A stretch of DNA of 29,863 bases from Bacteroidaceae bacterium (GTDB lineage: Bacteria > Bacteroidota > Bacteroidia > Bacteroidales > Bacteroidaceae), in NCBI GenBank assembly GCA_900752815.1, contig CAADWS010000106.1, positions 1-29,863 of the forward strand. The letters run 5' to 3'. Shown one piece after another: positions 22,170-29,863 of this stretch (the first letter of the stretch is position 1; every line of letters begins with the position of its first letter). Made by a program: the position numbers and the translations under genes. The notes beneath the pieces are model-generated. The model saw nothing but the letters and a program-made list of their open reading frames with translations. It ran no database searches and was not told the origin of the DNA.

Positions 22170-25139
22170 TCAGAATGTTACATCTACGCCCAATACGAAC
22201 TGTCGAGTAGCCGGATAAGCACCGTATTGGATGTTTGTATCAATTTCAGGATCCGCGCCCCTGTAGCCGGTTACCGTAAAGAGGTTGCGGCCGGTGAAGC
22301 TCAGGCGCACAGCCTTCATGAAGCCGGTTGCCTCCATCCACTGGGAAGGAAGGTTATAGGCCAGCGTAAGGTTCTTCATGCGGAGGAAAGAGGCATTCTC
22401 CAAGAGATGGGTATCAAACTGCGAGCTATAATTGAATCCCGGCAGCACGGCCAAATCACCCGGTTTCTTCCACATGTTCAACATGTCGCGGTCAGGATTA
22501 GCTCCATTGCTGATATTGAGCGGTTCAGTCACCCATAAGTACGAATTGTTCACCATATACTTGCCGGCAACGAAAGCAAAGTCAGTCGAAAGAGTGAAGC
22601 CCTTCCACTGTGCCGTCAGGCCAAAACCTCCCGTGTGCGGCGCAAAGCGCTTCTTGCCGGTATCCTGGTTAAGGGCATCCATGTTGCTGGCATCCTTGGT
22701 CATGGTTTCCGGATTGAACTCGTGTACCACGCCGCCCTTATGACCTTTCTTGTACCACATCGGGGCACCGTCGTTCTTGTCGACACCGGCATAAATCGGC
22801 ATGTAGTAGTTCAGGCTCTCGCCCACCTTGTAATTCATCAGATAACCGGGCATCGGCCATTCCGTCTTGCCGTAGAAGAGCTTGTCAATCTGGTTGGTGT
22901 TGTAAGCATAGTTGGCACGCACGCTCACCAGCAGGTCCTTGCGCTTGATGATGTCGTAAGAGGCAGAAAGTTCCACACCGCGGTTGCTCAACTCACCTAC
23001 ATTCATCATCTGGCTGGTGAAACCGGTGGTATAAGGAAGGGGCACTTCCATGAGCATGTCCTTGGTCTTGCGATGATAGAAGTTGAACTCAAAATTGAAG
23101 CGGCTGAAAATAGAGGCAGAGAAACCGACGTTGGTCTGAATCTGCTTTTCCCATCCCAGTTCTTCGTTGCTCGGCTGTGTCAGCACCCATCCGGCTTCAC
23201 CGTTGTACTGCGTACTACCTACCAAACCGAGACTGGCGTAATTATCGATACCGGCATTACCGGTGGAACCGACACTGACACGTACGTCGAGCGCATCGAG
23301 CCAATAGAGGTCCTGCATGAAGTTTTCGTTGCGCATATTCCACATCAAACCACCGGAGTAGAACATAGCCGAACGGTTCTTAGCACCGAATCGGGACGAC
23401 TGGTCGTTACGCACGGTGAAGTTGGCGAAATAGCGGTTCATCAACGAATAGTCCAAACGTCCGAAGAAACTCAGGAACTGATAAGCAGAAGTGCTTTCCG
23501 ACACATCGCTGATGGTGGCTTCGGTCATGTTGCTGATAGTGAGCAGACGGTCATCGGTAGAACCCTTGGCACCTGCACCGAAGGCATCAGAATTGTATTT
23601 GATACCTTCCTGACCGGCCAGCAACGTAAATTCGTGGTCATCACCGATATTGAAACGGTATTCAGCCGTATTGGTAATGGTCCACATGGAACTGCGGGAA
23701 TCGCTACGCTTGGTAGAGGCGATTCCGTTTCTACCCGGAAATTCCGCCAAAACGGAGAATTTCGAATTGGTGTTGGTTGCATAGAGACCCAACTGCGACT
23801 TGAGGGTCAAGCCCTTGATGGGGTTCAACTGCAAATAGGCATTACCGTTATAAATAATGTCATTGATTGTACCCGGCTGCAAGTCGTTCAGCCACTTGGT
23901 ATCGTAGCTACCCATGTAAAGAATTTGATGATTCTTACGGGATTCCGGATCATACGGGTCCCAATACGGAAGGAACATGGCTGCAGCAGAAGAATAGGAA
24001 CGAATATTGTTGGTTCCATTATAAGTATAACCATTGTACATACGGTCGGTATAAACAATGTTCTGGTTCACGCCAAACTTCAACCAGTCGTTCACTTGAG
24101 CATCGAGATTGGCACGTACGTTGTAACGCTGCATGTGTGACTCGTCATCCACACCCGTATTGTCGAGATAAGAACCCGAAACAAAGTAAGAGGTCTTCTG
24201 GCTGCCTCCACGAATAGAGAAATCGGTCTCATAAAGCGGGGCATCATTGCGGAAGTAGTAGTCCTGCCAGTCGGTGTTGGCACCATGTGCTTTATACTCA
24301 GCATACTGAGACGCAGTAATGATACCGTTCTCAAGTGCAAAGCTCAGATACTCTGTTGCATTCATCGGGTTACCGATGCGACGGGCCAACTGGTTCCATC
24401 CCACCTTCTGCCCAATTGTCACCTCAGCGTTGGCTTCGCCCTTGCGGCCTTTCTTCGTCACGATGTAGATAACACCGTTGGCAGCACGCGAACCGTAGAT
24501 AGAGGTAGCGGAAGCATCTTTCAGCGTGGTGATGCTCTCAATATCGCTAGAGTTCATCAAACCGAGCACAGAAGTTCCTACAGGAGTACCGTCCACTACA
24601 ACGAGGGGCTCATTGCTGGCCTCAAGCGAACCGATACCACGAATATAAAATGAGGTTGTATTTACTTCACCTACGTCACCGGTATTGTTGAATACCTGCA
24701 AGCCGGCTACCTGACCCTGCATGGCGTCGGCAATATTGGCGGTGGGCATGGCGCTGATTTTCTCGCCGTCCACCTTGCTCACGGAGCCGACAACGGTACC
24801 GATCTTACGGGCAGAACCGTAACCGATTACCACAGCTTCATCGAGCACGTTGTTGTCTTTCATCACCACCTTCATGTCGCTGGCGATGCTTACATTCTGG
24901 GTTTCATAACCGATGTAGGAGATCAAAAGACGCTTTGCCGAAGCGGGTACATCGGTCAATTTGAAGTTACCCTGGTCGTCGGTCATAGTCACCTTCTGAA
25001 CGCCTTCCACGCGAACACTGGCGCCTACCAACGGATTGCCGTCAGCATCGAGCACCTTACCTGTTACGCGCTTCTGTGCAGAAGCCACTCCTGCCGTCAT
25101 CAGCATGGCAGCTCCCAAAAGCACTAACTTTTTGTTCAT
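22170..25139 (-). CDS. SusC/RagA family TonB-linked outer membrane protein
   Basis: A 989-residue TonB-dependent transporter that imports glycans or peptides across the outer membrane together with its SusD partner. A signal peptide (cleavage after about A21) leads into a carboxypeptidase-regulatory-like domain (VTGKVLDADGNPLVGASV, about 24-105). The plug domain follows, with VIGYGSARKIGTVVGSVS, the SusC signature FYIRGIGSL, and EPLVVVDGTPV. The rest is a 22-strand beta barrel ending in the outer-membrane terminal Phe (VLGVDVTF). No anti-sigma-responsive N-terminal (STN) domain is present, so it is probably not wired to a sigma/anti-sigma pair. It heads the operon and has a good promoter about 235 bases upstream. 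Confidence 0.97.
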   Translation of the reverse strand: MNKKLVLLGAAMLMTAGVASAQKRVTGKVLDADGNPLVGASVRVEGVQKVTMTDDQGNFKLTDVPASAKRLLISYIGYETQNVSIASDMKVVMKDNNVLDEAVVIGYGSARKIGTVVGSVSKVDGEKISAMPTANIADAMQGQVAGLQVFNNTGDVGEVNTTSFYIRGIGSLEASNEPLVVVDGTPVGTSVLGLMNSSDIESITTLKDASATSIYGSRAANGVIYIVTKKGRKGEANAEVTIGQKVGWNQLARRIGNPMNATEYLSFALENGIITASQYAEYKAHGANTDWQDYYFRNDAPLYETDFSIRGGSQKTSYFVSGSYLDNTGVDDESHMQRYNVRANLDAQVNDWLKFGVNQNIVYTDRMYNGYTYNGTNNIRSYSSAAAMFLPYWDPYDPESRKNHQILYMGSYDTKWLNDLQPGTINDIIYNGNAYLQLNPIKGLTLKSQLGLYATNTNSKFSVLAEFPGRNGIASTKRSDSRSSMWTITNTAEYRFNIGDDHEFTLLAGQEGIKYNSDAFGAGAKGSTDDRLLTISNMTEATISDVSESTSAYQFLSFFGRLDYSLMNRYFANFTVRNDQSSRFGAKNRSAMFYSGGLMWNMRNENFMQDLYWLDALDVRVSVGSTGNAGIDNYASLGLVGSTQYNGEAGWVLTQPSNEELGWEKQIQTNVGFSASIFSRFNFEFNFYHRKTKDMLMEVPLPYTTGFTSQMMNVGELSNRGVELSASYDIIKRKDLLVSVRANYAYNTNQIDKLFYGKTEWPMPGYLMNYKVGESLNYYMPIYAGVDKNDGAPMWYKKGHKGGVVHEFNPETMTKDASNMDALNQDTGKKRFAPHTGGFGLTAQWKGFTLSTDFAFVAGKYMVNNSYLWVTEPLNISNGANPDRDMLNMWKKPGDLAVLPGFNYSSQFDTHLLENASFLRMKNLTLAYNLPSQWMEATGFMKAVRLSFTGRNLFTVTGYRGADPEIDTNIQYGAYPATRQFVLGVDVTF

Positions 25140-25372
25140 AATAAAACTATTAAATTAAACATATAGAATTCCGGTGGTCCGGCGCCGGCGCAGGAAGACG
25201 CTCCCATCCCTGTGCGGCGCTGCAGGGAGGACAAGTGAATATAGACATGATAGGCTTCAACATGATTGCACCCAGTTTGTGGGTTGAACAACATCTTTCC
25301 GAAACGGCCTCCAACGGTTTCCCGCGGGCTGCTCTTCGGGGCAGACGCGCCCTTCCTGCAAAACACGAAGTG
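25140..25372 (-). other. Long untranslated leader of the susC operon
   Basis: Between the promoter at 25373-25403 and the susC start lie about 230 bases with no clear gene. Inverted sequences include CCCTG/CAGGG around 25205-25240 and the palindrome GCGCCGGCGC (25182-25191) close to the start codon. A 79-codon open frame spans this leader and overlaps the susC start by 4 bases, but I see no support for translation. A leader this long could host regulation by a small RNA or RNA structure, as shown for some Bacteroides PULs (family knowledge; not shown here). Confidence 0.5.
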
Positions 25373-25403
25373 CAAAAATAGTCTTTTTATTTAAAATAAC
25401 AAA
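25373..25403 (-). promoter_or_regulatory. Bacteroidetes promoter of the susC operon
   Basis: Read on the minus strand: TTTG (25403-25400), a 19-base spacer, then TATTTTTG (25380-25373). This is an exact match to the Bacteroidetes -33/-7 pattern with ideal spacing, in an AT-rich window. Transcription should begin near 25366. Confidence 0.82.
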
Positions 25404-25732
25404 AAAATTAATTTCGAAATGCTCCTTTTTACAAATAAAACCGAATATTTTGCTCAAAAAAGGCATGTCGGATACGCATTTTTAGAGGTTTTTTACAAAT
25501 AGAACCGACAACCGGGTTCGGCCGCACTTACCGGCATTTGCAACTCTCTCCACGTCAGAAAAATGCTGCAACGGAAGCACAGCCAGCCGGTGCAATCAAA
25601 CCTCCACGACCGAACGCGGGGGAGGACCAACCGTCAGATCCGTTTCCCATAAAGAAACAGACACCCCGGAACGGACACCGGAAAAACAAGGAAAAACGAT
25701 AGCGGTTTTTCCAAAAGGAAGAGGCCCGCAGC
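25404..25732. other. Noncoding stretch between susC promoter and GH95 terminator
   Basis: There is no gene here. It is AT-rich near the promoter (to about 25500), where a regulator could bind. A perfect hairpin lies at 25690-25712 (GGAAAAAC/GTTTTTCC, 7-base loop). AACAGACACC at 25656-25665 is repeated inverted at 25790-25799, bracketing this hairpin and the terminator next to it. Confidence 0.5.
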
Positions 25733-25776
25733 GGATGCCGGTAAGGGCATGTGTCCACTGCGGGCCTTGTTTCACG
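25733..25776 (-). terminator. Terminator after the GH95 gene
   Basis: GGCCCGCAG (25733-25741) pairs with CTGCGGGCC (25768-25776), and an inner ATGCC/GGCAT pair (25745-25749, 25756-25760) extends the fold. On the minus strand it is followed by TCTTCCTTTT. It lies 65 bases past the GH95 stop. Confidence 0.8.
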
Positions 25777-25840
25777 GGCGGTGTCTGTTCGTTTCTTCCA
25801 GCCCCGTCGGGCCGTTTGTAACGGTTATTTTTATCCGGAC

Positions 25841-28306
25841 CTACGCCGGATCGGCCACAAAGCGGTTGCCGTCGAAGGTCAGGCGATAACGCTTACCGGC
25901 CTTGGTGGGAAAATCGAACGTAACGGTGCCATAGCGCAGATGGCAGGTTTCTCCCGAACCGCTGTAAACGGTAACGGAGGCCAGACGGCCGGATTTCCAT
26001 TCCAGGTCGACCCCGAAATTGCCGCGGGCACGGAGTCCGCTGATGCTGCCGGCGAGCCAGGCATCGGGCAATGCCGGCAACAGATGCAGACAGCCGGCAT
26101 GGCTCTGCAGAAGCATCTCGGTGACGCCGGCCGTGCCGCCGAAGTTTCCGTCAATCTGGAACGGCGGATGCACGTCCCACAGGTTGTCGGCCGTTCCGTT
26201 CTTGAGCAGATTGCCATAGAGCAGATAGGAACGGTTGCCGTCGTGCAACCGGGCCCACTGGTTGAGCTTCCAGCCCATGCTCCAGCCGGTGGCACCGTCG
26301 CCGCGATGGTTGAGCACCACGCGGGCGGCATCGGCCAGTTCGGGCGTAGTGAGCGGTGAGATGGTGCGGCCGGGATGAAGTCCGTAGAGATGGTTGACAT
26401 GGCGGTGACGGTCTTCGGGGTCGTCGATGTCGCGGCTCCATTCCATCAGCTGGCCGTAACGGCCGATGCGGTAAGGAGCCAGCTGTGTGAGCATCGCCTG
26501 CCAGGTTTGTGCCTCGATGGCATCGGTGTCGAGCACCTCGGCTGCGGCAATGGCGTCGAGCAGAATCTCGCGGACCACGGCGTGGGTAAAGGTAGTGCCT
26601 TCGTCAATCGGGCCGTGCTCGGGCGATGTGGAGGGAGCGGCCGTCAGTGTGCCGTCGGGCTTGCGCCAGAGGAAATCCTCACAGAACTGTGCGCAGGCCT
26701 TGATGAGCGGATAGGCTGTGCGGCGCAGGAAGTCGCGGTCGCGGGTATAGTCATAATAGTCCCACAGATGGGTGGCCAGCCACGAAGCCGCCATGGGGTT
26801 ATAGTTCCACGACATGTCGCCGCCGGCCAGCGGTGCGGTGAAGCCGAAGATATTGGCCGAAATACCGGCAGCCCATCCGCGGGCGCCCCAATAGGCCTTG
26901 GCCGTGACGCGTCCCGGCTTTTCGAGCAGACGGATGAAGTCGGTGAGCGGTTCGGCACACTCGGTGAGCGCCGTGGGCAATGCCGGCCAGTAGTTCATCT
27001 GGAGATTGATGTTGTTGTGATAGTCCACGCGCCAGGGCCCGTCCACATTATTGTGCCAGATGCCCTGCAGGTTGGCCGGCAGATTGCCGGGGCGGGAGGA
27101 GGCGATGAGGAGGTAACGGCCAAACTGGTAGTAAAGCGTTTCGAGTCCGGCGTCGGGCTTCCCTTCGCGGTAACGCTGCAGGCGTTCGTCGGTGGGCAGG
27201 TCGGCCGACGGACCGTCCAGGCGGAAGTCGACACGGCGGAACAGGGCGGCATAGTCGGCATAGTGCTCGCGGAAGAGCTTTTTCCAGCCCTTGCGGACAG
27301 CCCCCTTCATCCAGGCGGCCGTCGTTTCGTCCGGGCGCACGCCCACATAGGCCTTGGGGTCATTGAAATCGGGGTCGTAATTGGGACGGTAGTCGGTGTC
27401 GGCCGTAAGCAGGAAGACCACCTCGTCGGCGCCGTCCACCTTGAGGGCGCCGCCCCCGTTGCTAACGGTTCCGCCACGGGCATCGACGTGCAGCCGCACG
27501 ACATACTCCATACCGTTGTTGTCGAGCCGGCCACGGAAAACAAGGCCGTCGGTGCCTTCGGGTTGCAGCGTGCCTTCAGACAGCGGATTGTGCCCGTAGG
27601 TGAGGCGCAGATGCTGGCGTCCCTTCTCGCTGGCACTGAAACGGATGGCCAGGACGTTGGCCGGATAGGAAATGAACGACCGGCGCTCGTAGCGCACCCC
27701 GTCGCTGACAAAGGAGACGGTGGCCAGCGCCGAATCAACCGAAAGGGCACGGCGGTAGCCGCTGATGTGCTGGGGGTCAATGCCGGTTTCGATGCAAAGT
27801 TCGCCCAAGGTGGTATAGGAACCAAAACGGAATTCGGGCTCGCCGGTAGCCTCGTAGGGAACGGCGCTGTTGAAGTTGGAGGTCGTCAGCCGAGCGGCCT
27901 TGTCCCAGTCGCCGGCAGCAAAAGCCGCACGTATTTCGGGCAGGAAGGCAGCAGCCGGTTTGTTGACGTTCCAGTAGTGGGCAGGCCCCTTGGCCGTATT
28001 GGGTCCTCCGCGCCACAGCGTCTTCTCGTTCAGGGTGTAGCGCTCCACGGCCACCGAGCCCATCACGTTGGCACCGATGGAACCGTTGCCCAGGGGCAGC
28101 GAACGGTATTCCCATTCATGGTCGGCATTGCCGTTGAAGCCACCGGCGTCGATGGGCTTGCGGCCGTCGGCAAAACGTTCGGGATGACCGCCATACCAGG
28201 GCGAACGGCCCTTGAGCGAAGTGGGTTCGTCGAACCAGACGGTGTTTTGTGCAAAAAGCGGAAAGGCACAGCAACCGGCCAGAGCCAGTAACAGATTTTT
28301 TTTCAT
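25841..28306 (-). CDS. Glycoside hydrolase family 95 (alpha-L-fucosidase-like)
   Basis: An 821-residue secreted enzyme of GH95, whose members remove terminal alpha-L-fucose (mostly alpha-1,2) or alpha-L-galactose from host or plant glycans by inversion. The order matches the family: an N-terminal beta-sandwich with [11 protein letters not shown] and [11 protein letters not shown], then an (alpha/alpha)6 barrel with [32 protein letters not shown] and [11 protein letters not shown]432 and N434 match Asn421 and Asn423 of Bifidobacterium AfcA, E563 in STSPEHG matches its acid Glu566, and D719 sits where Asp766 is expected. The signal peptide probably ends at FAQ; an LAGC lipobox at C12 is possible but early. 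ATG at 28312 is an alternative start. The frame extends to 28624 but overlaps the HIT gene and its terminator. Substrate (fucose or galactose) is not decidable here. Confidence 0.93.
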   Translation of the reverse strand: MKKNLLLALAGCCAFPLFAQNTVWFDEPTSLKGRSPWYGGHPERFADGRKPIDAGGFNGNADHEWEYRSLPLGNGSIGANVMGSVAVERYTLNEKTLWRGGPNTAKGPAHYWNVNKPAAAFLPEIRAAFAAGDWDKAARLTTSNFNSAVPYEATGEPEFRFGSYTTLGELCIETGIDPQHISGYRRALSVDSALATVSFVSDGVRYERRSFISYPANVLAIRFSASEKGRQHLRLTYGHNPLSEGTLQPEGTDGLVFRGRLDNNGMEYVVRLHVDARGGTVSNGGGALKVDGADEVVFLLTADTDYRPNYDPDFNDPKAYVGVRPDETTAAWMKGAVRKGWKKLFREHYADYAALFRRVDFRLDGPSADLPTDERLQRYREGKPDAGLETLYYQFGRYLLIASSRPGNLPANLQGIWHNNVDGPWRVDYHNNINLQMNYWPALPTALTECAEPLTDFIRLLEKPGRVTAKAYWGARGWAAGISANIFGFTAPLAGGDMSWNYNPMAASWLATHLWDYYDYTRDRDFLRRTAYPLIKACAQFCEDFLWRKPDGTLTAAPSTSPEHGPIDEGTTFTHAVVREILLDAIAAAEVLDTDAIEAQTWQAMLTQLAPYRIGRYGQLMEWSRDIDDPEDRHRHVNHLYGLHPGRTISPLTTPELADAARVVLNHRGDGATGWSMGWKLNQWARLHDGNRSYLLYGNLLKNGTADNLWDVHPPFQIDGNFGGTAGVTEMLLQSHAGCLHLLPALPDAWLAGSISGLRARGNFGVDLEWKSGRLASVTVYSGSGETCHLRYGTVTFDFPTKAGKRYRLTFDGNRFVADPA

Positions 28307-28379
28307 AGTCATGACAGATACTGAATAACAGGGTAAATAAATGAGGTGAAAGCGGTCCGGCTGCGGCCGGAGGGGGAAG

Positions 28380-28435
28380 AAAAAGCCGGGGCTCCACAGC
28401 CTCCGCCACAAGCGGAAGGGCTGTGAGGCACCGGC
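28380..28435 (-). terminator. Terminator after the HIT-family gene
   Basis: On the minus strand a long stem, GCCGG..CACAGCC with GGCTGTG..CCGGC (outer ends 28435 and 28385), closes on TCCGC/GCGGA and a CACAA loop with a few mismatches and one bulge. TTTTT follows at 28384-28380. It starts 9 bases after the HIT stop, so the GH95 gene needs its own promoter, which I could not identify. Confidence 0.78.
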
Positions 28436-28443
28436 CGTCAAGG

Positions 28444-28842
28444 TCAGCCCTCGGTGAAGGCGGCGAGGATGCGGGCGGCAATGTCCTGCATTTCCTCGGG
28501 CGCCAGCTGGAGCTTGGGTTTGCGGAAATCCATGTCGCCTTCGTTCTGAAGGGGAATGAGGTGGATGTGGGCGTGGTTCACCTCCAGGCCGAGCACGGCC
28601 ATGCCCACCTTGGTGCAGGGGCAAACCGTTCTGACGGCAGCTGCCACGCGCTTGGCAAAGACGGCCATGGCTGCGAGGGTGTCGTCGTCAAGGTCGAACA
28701 GATAGTCCACTTCCTGCTTGGGCACGACGAGCGTGTGGCCCTTGGCCACGGGATTGATGTCGAGAAAAGCGTAGAAACGGTCGTCCTCGGCACACTTGTA
28801 GGAAGGAATCTCGCCGGCAATGATTCTACTGAACAGCGTCAT
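28444..28842 (-). CDS. HIT-family nucleotide-binding hydrolase
   Basis: A 132-residue cytoplasmic histidine-triad protein of the HINT/Hit type. Such enzymes hydrolyse nucleoside phosphoramidates or dinucleoside polyphosphates. The fold markers run in order: [17 protein letters not shown] at the start, [18 protein letters not shown], and the triad [11 protein letters not shown] with H90, H92 and H94. The frame is open to 28929, but that extension is unlike HIT proteins and overlaps greA by 4 bases, so ATG at 28842 is chosen. It lies 83 bases after greA, a pairing common in Bacteroidales, and ends at a strong terminator. Confidence 0.95.
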   Translation of the reverse strand: MTLFSRIIAGEIPSYKCAEDDRFYAFLDINPVAKGHTLVVPKQEVDYLFDLDDDTLAAMAVFAKRVAAAVRTVCPCTKVGMAVLGLEVNHAHIHLIPLQNEGDMDFRKPKLQLAPEEMQDIAARILAAFTEG

Positions 28843-28925
28843 AATTTCGGTTGCATTTGTGTGCGGTTCCGGCAGAGCGGCCGGCCGGCAGCCTTGCCGC
28901 CCCGCATGAGCCACACGGGTTGTTG

Positions 28926-29390
28926 TCAATAAGTAATGCTCAGAATCTCGAGTTGGATGGTGCCCTGCGGAATCTTCACGTCCACCACGTCGCCCACCTT
29001 CTTGCCCAGCAGTCCCTGCGCAATGGGGGTGGTGGAAGAGATTTTCCCTTCACGAAGATTGGCCTCGCTCTCGCTGACGATGGTGTACTTCATCTTCATG
29101 TTGGTCTTCACGTTCTTCATTTCCACGGTGGAGAGAATCTGCACCACGTCGGTGCGGAGCTTGGTGGGGTCGATAATCTTGGCCTCGGCGATGGCAGCCT
29201 TGAGCTGGTTGATTTTGCTCTCCAGCATGGCCTGGGCCTCCTTGGCTGCATCATACTCGCTATTTTCGGACAAGTCGCCCTTGTCGCGGGCTTCGGCTAT
29301 CGCCGCCGACGCCGCAGGACGCTCAATTGTTTCCATGTGTCGTAACTGGGCCACCATTTTATCGTAGCCCTCCTGTGTCATGTAAGCCAT
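28926..29390 (-). CDS. greA: Transcription elongation factor GreA
   Basis: A 154-residue factor that inserts its coiled coil into the RNA polymerase secondary channel and rescues backtracked complexes by stimulating transcript cleavage. The N-terminal coiled coil carries the tip motif GDLSENSEYDAAKE with the acidic pair D39 and E42 (E. coli Asp41 and Glu44). The C-terminal FKBP-like domain ends with PIAQGLLGKKVGDVVDVKIP. Length is standard. The MAYMTQEGYDKM start is typical of Bacteroidetes GreA, and a good promoter lies about 145 bases upstream. Confidence 0.97.
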   Translation of the reverse strand: MAYMTQEGYDKMVAQLRHMETIERPAASAAIAEARDKGDLSENSEYDAAKEAQAMLESKINQLKAAIAEAKIIDPTKLRTDVVQILSTVEMKNVKTNMKMKYTIVSESEANLREGKISSTTPIAQGLLGKKVGDVVDVKIPQGTIQLEILSITY

Positions 29391-29532
29391 AATTGTAACT
29401 TATATACCTTTTAAATAAATTGTGTAAAATTTCGCTAACTGTCGCGGATGACAAAAAAACTGAAAGAACTCCTGCCTCAAATACACCGGCGGGAATCCTT
29501 TCGCTTCACCTTAATAACTGTGTTATCCTCGG

Positions 29533-29564
29533 CAAAGATAGACCTTATTTTCGAGTGTACCAAA
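29533..29564 (-). promoter_or_regulatory. Bacteroidetes promoter of greA
   Basis: On the minus strand: TTTG (29564-29561), a 20-base spacer, then TATCTTTG (29540-29533). Both elements match the Bacteroidetes consensus. Predicted start near 29526 gives greA a leader of about 135 bases. Confidence 0.8.
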
Positions 29565-29670
29565 TTTTTCCGTAAAAATAAAGCGGACGCCTCGCCCGAA
29601 CCGTTCCCAAAACGGCAGGCCGCCGCCGGCCACAGCCTGACGCTCCAGCCGCAGCCCCGCCGGCCGGAAA

Positions 29671-29754
29671 AACAAAAGTACTGACTGTTTTTTCTAAAGT
29701 ACTGACAGAATTTTCTAAAGTACCAAGTGTTTTTTCTAAAGTACTGACTGTTTT
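29671..29754 (-). repeat. Interspersed 21-base repeat element, copy R3 (four units, no inverted arm)
   Basis: There are four exact 21-base units, read on the minus strand from 29754 down to 29671. Unit 1 begins AAAACAGTCAGTACTTT, unit 2 AAAACACTTGGTACTTT, unit 3 AATTCTGTCAGTACTTT, and unit 4 repeats unit 1 but ends TTTTGTT. In R2 the same ending leads directly into the inverted arm; here it meets unrelated GC-rich sequence (GGCCGG), so the hairpin cannot form. The gap 29391-29863 otherwise holds the greA promoter and no gene I can support. Confidence 0.88.
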
Positions 29755-29790
29755 TTCAGGCTGCGGGACACGTGGTATACTGTGTGGTGT

Positions 29791-29841
29791 ACTAAAAATG
29801 GTTGACAGGTTAAACACTAAAAACGATTAGGGTTGACAACC
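29791..29841. other. Repeated GTTGACA motif at the window edge
   Basis: ACTAAAAA occurs at 29791 and 29816, and GTTGACA at 29801 and 29832. The second GTTGACA lies inside the near-palindrome GGTTGACAACC (29831-29841). This could be a regulatory site of a gene beyond the window, or chance. Confidence 0.25.
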
Positions 29842-29863
29842 TGATTTCTTATTCCTGTCTGTG

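Noticed and set aside
22635..24140. A 501-codon plus-strand frame opposite susC
   Set aside because: The SusC reading frame is intact and full length; the antisense frame has no family resemblance.
26375..28291. A 638-codon plus-strand frame opposite the GH95 gene
   Set aside because: GH95 motifs on the minus strand are complete; the antisense product is low-complexity Val/Gly/Ala-rich.
28307..28624. Upstream extension of the GH95 gene into the HIT gene
   Set aside because: It would remove the signal peptide from the N-terminus and run through the HIT terminator.

Overview
The window reads as a chromosomal segment of a Bacteroidales bacterium with unusually GC-rich genes. The evidence is a SusC/SusD pair, Bacteroidetes promoter elements (TTTG then TAnnTTTG), weak or absent Shine-Dalgarno sequences, surface-type lipoproteins and the murG-murC-ftsQ-ftsA-ftsZ-yqeY gene order. 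I cannot name the genus. No rRNA, tRNA, CRISPR array, transposase or phage gene is visible.

Plus strand, 0.4-5.2 kb: a Tat-centred respiratory-type module. It holds a fused NapH/NapG-like polyferredoxin, a Tat-lipoprotein aldo/keto reductase carrying its own Fe-S clusters, an ECF-S-like membrane protein, TatA and TatC. The secretion machine and at least one obvious substrate lie side by side. A 441-base noncoding stretch with strong hairpins and a promoter-like element separates it from an RlmL-type rRNA methyltransferase (5.6-7.05 kb). A prolyl tripeptidyl peptidase (S9), a RidA deaminase and a LOG-family protein follow.

Plus strand, 10.7-18.8 kb: the distal half of a division and cell-wall (dcw) cluster: murG, murC, ftsQ, ftsA, then two tandem ftsZ genes, then yqeY. 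The second FtsZ keeps the GTP-binding signature and both T7-loop aspartates. It has lost the T7-loop asparagine (Ile instead) and nearly all of the C-terminal tail. A 56-base inverted repeat sits between the two ftsZ genes. The proximal dcw genes (ftsW, murD, mraY and so on) are absent upstream of murG.

Minus strand, 19.4-29.4 kb: in transcription order, greA, a HIT-family protein, a GH95 alpha-L-fucosidase-like enzyme, then susC, susD and a lipoprotein of unknown family. The last three form a small glycan-uptake operon with its own recognisable promoter and a leader of about 230 bases. The GH95 gene is fenced by terminators on both sides. The susC-susD-lipoprotein stretch is visibly less GC-rich than its surroundings.

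Three intergenic sites (10478-10566, 19006-19094, 29671-29754) share a family of exact 21-base tandem units built around GTCAGTACTTTAGAA. Two of the three end in an inverted copy that makes 20-24 bp perfect hairpins. This family and the tandem FtsZ pair are the most unusual things in the window.
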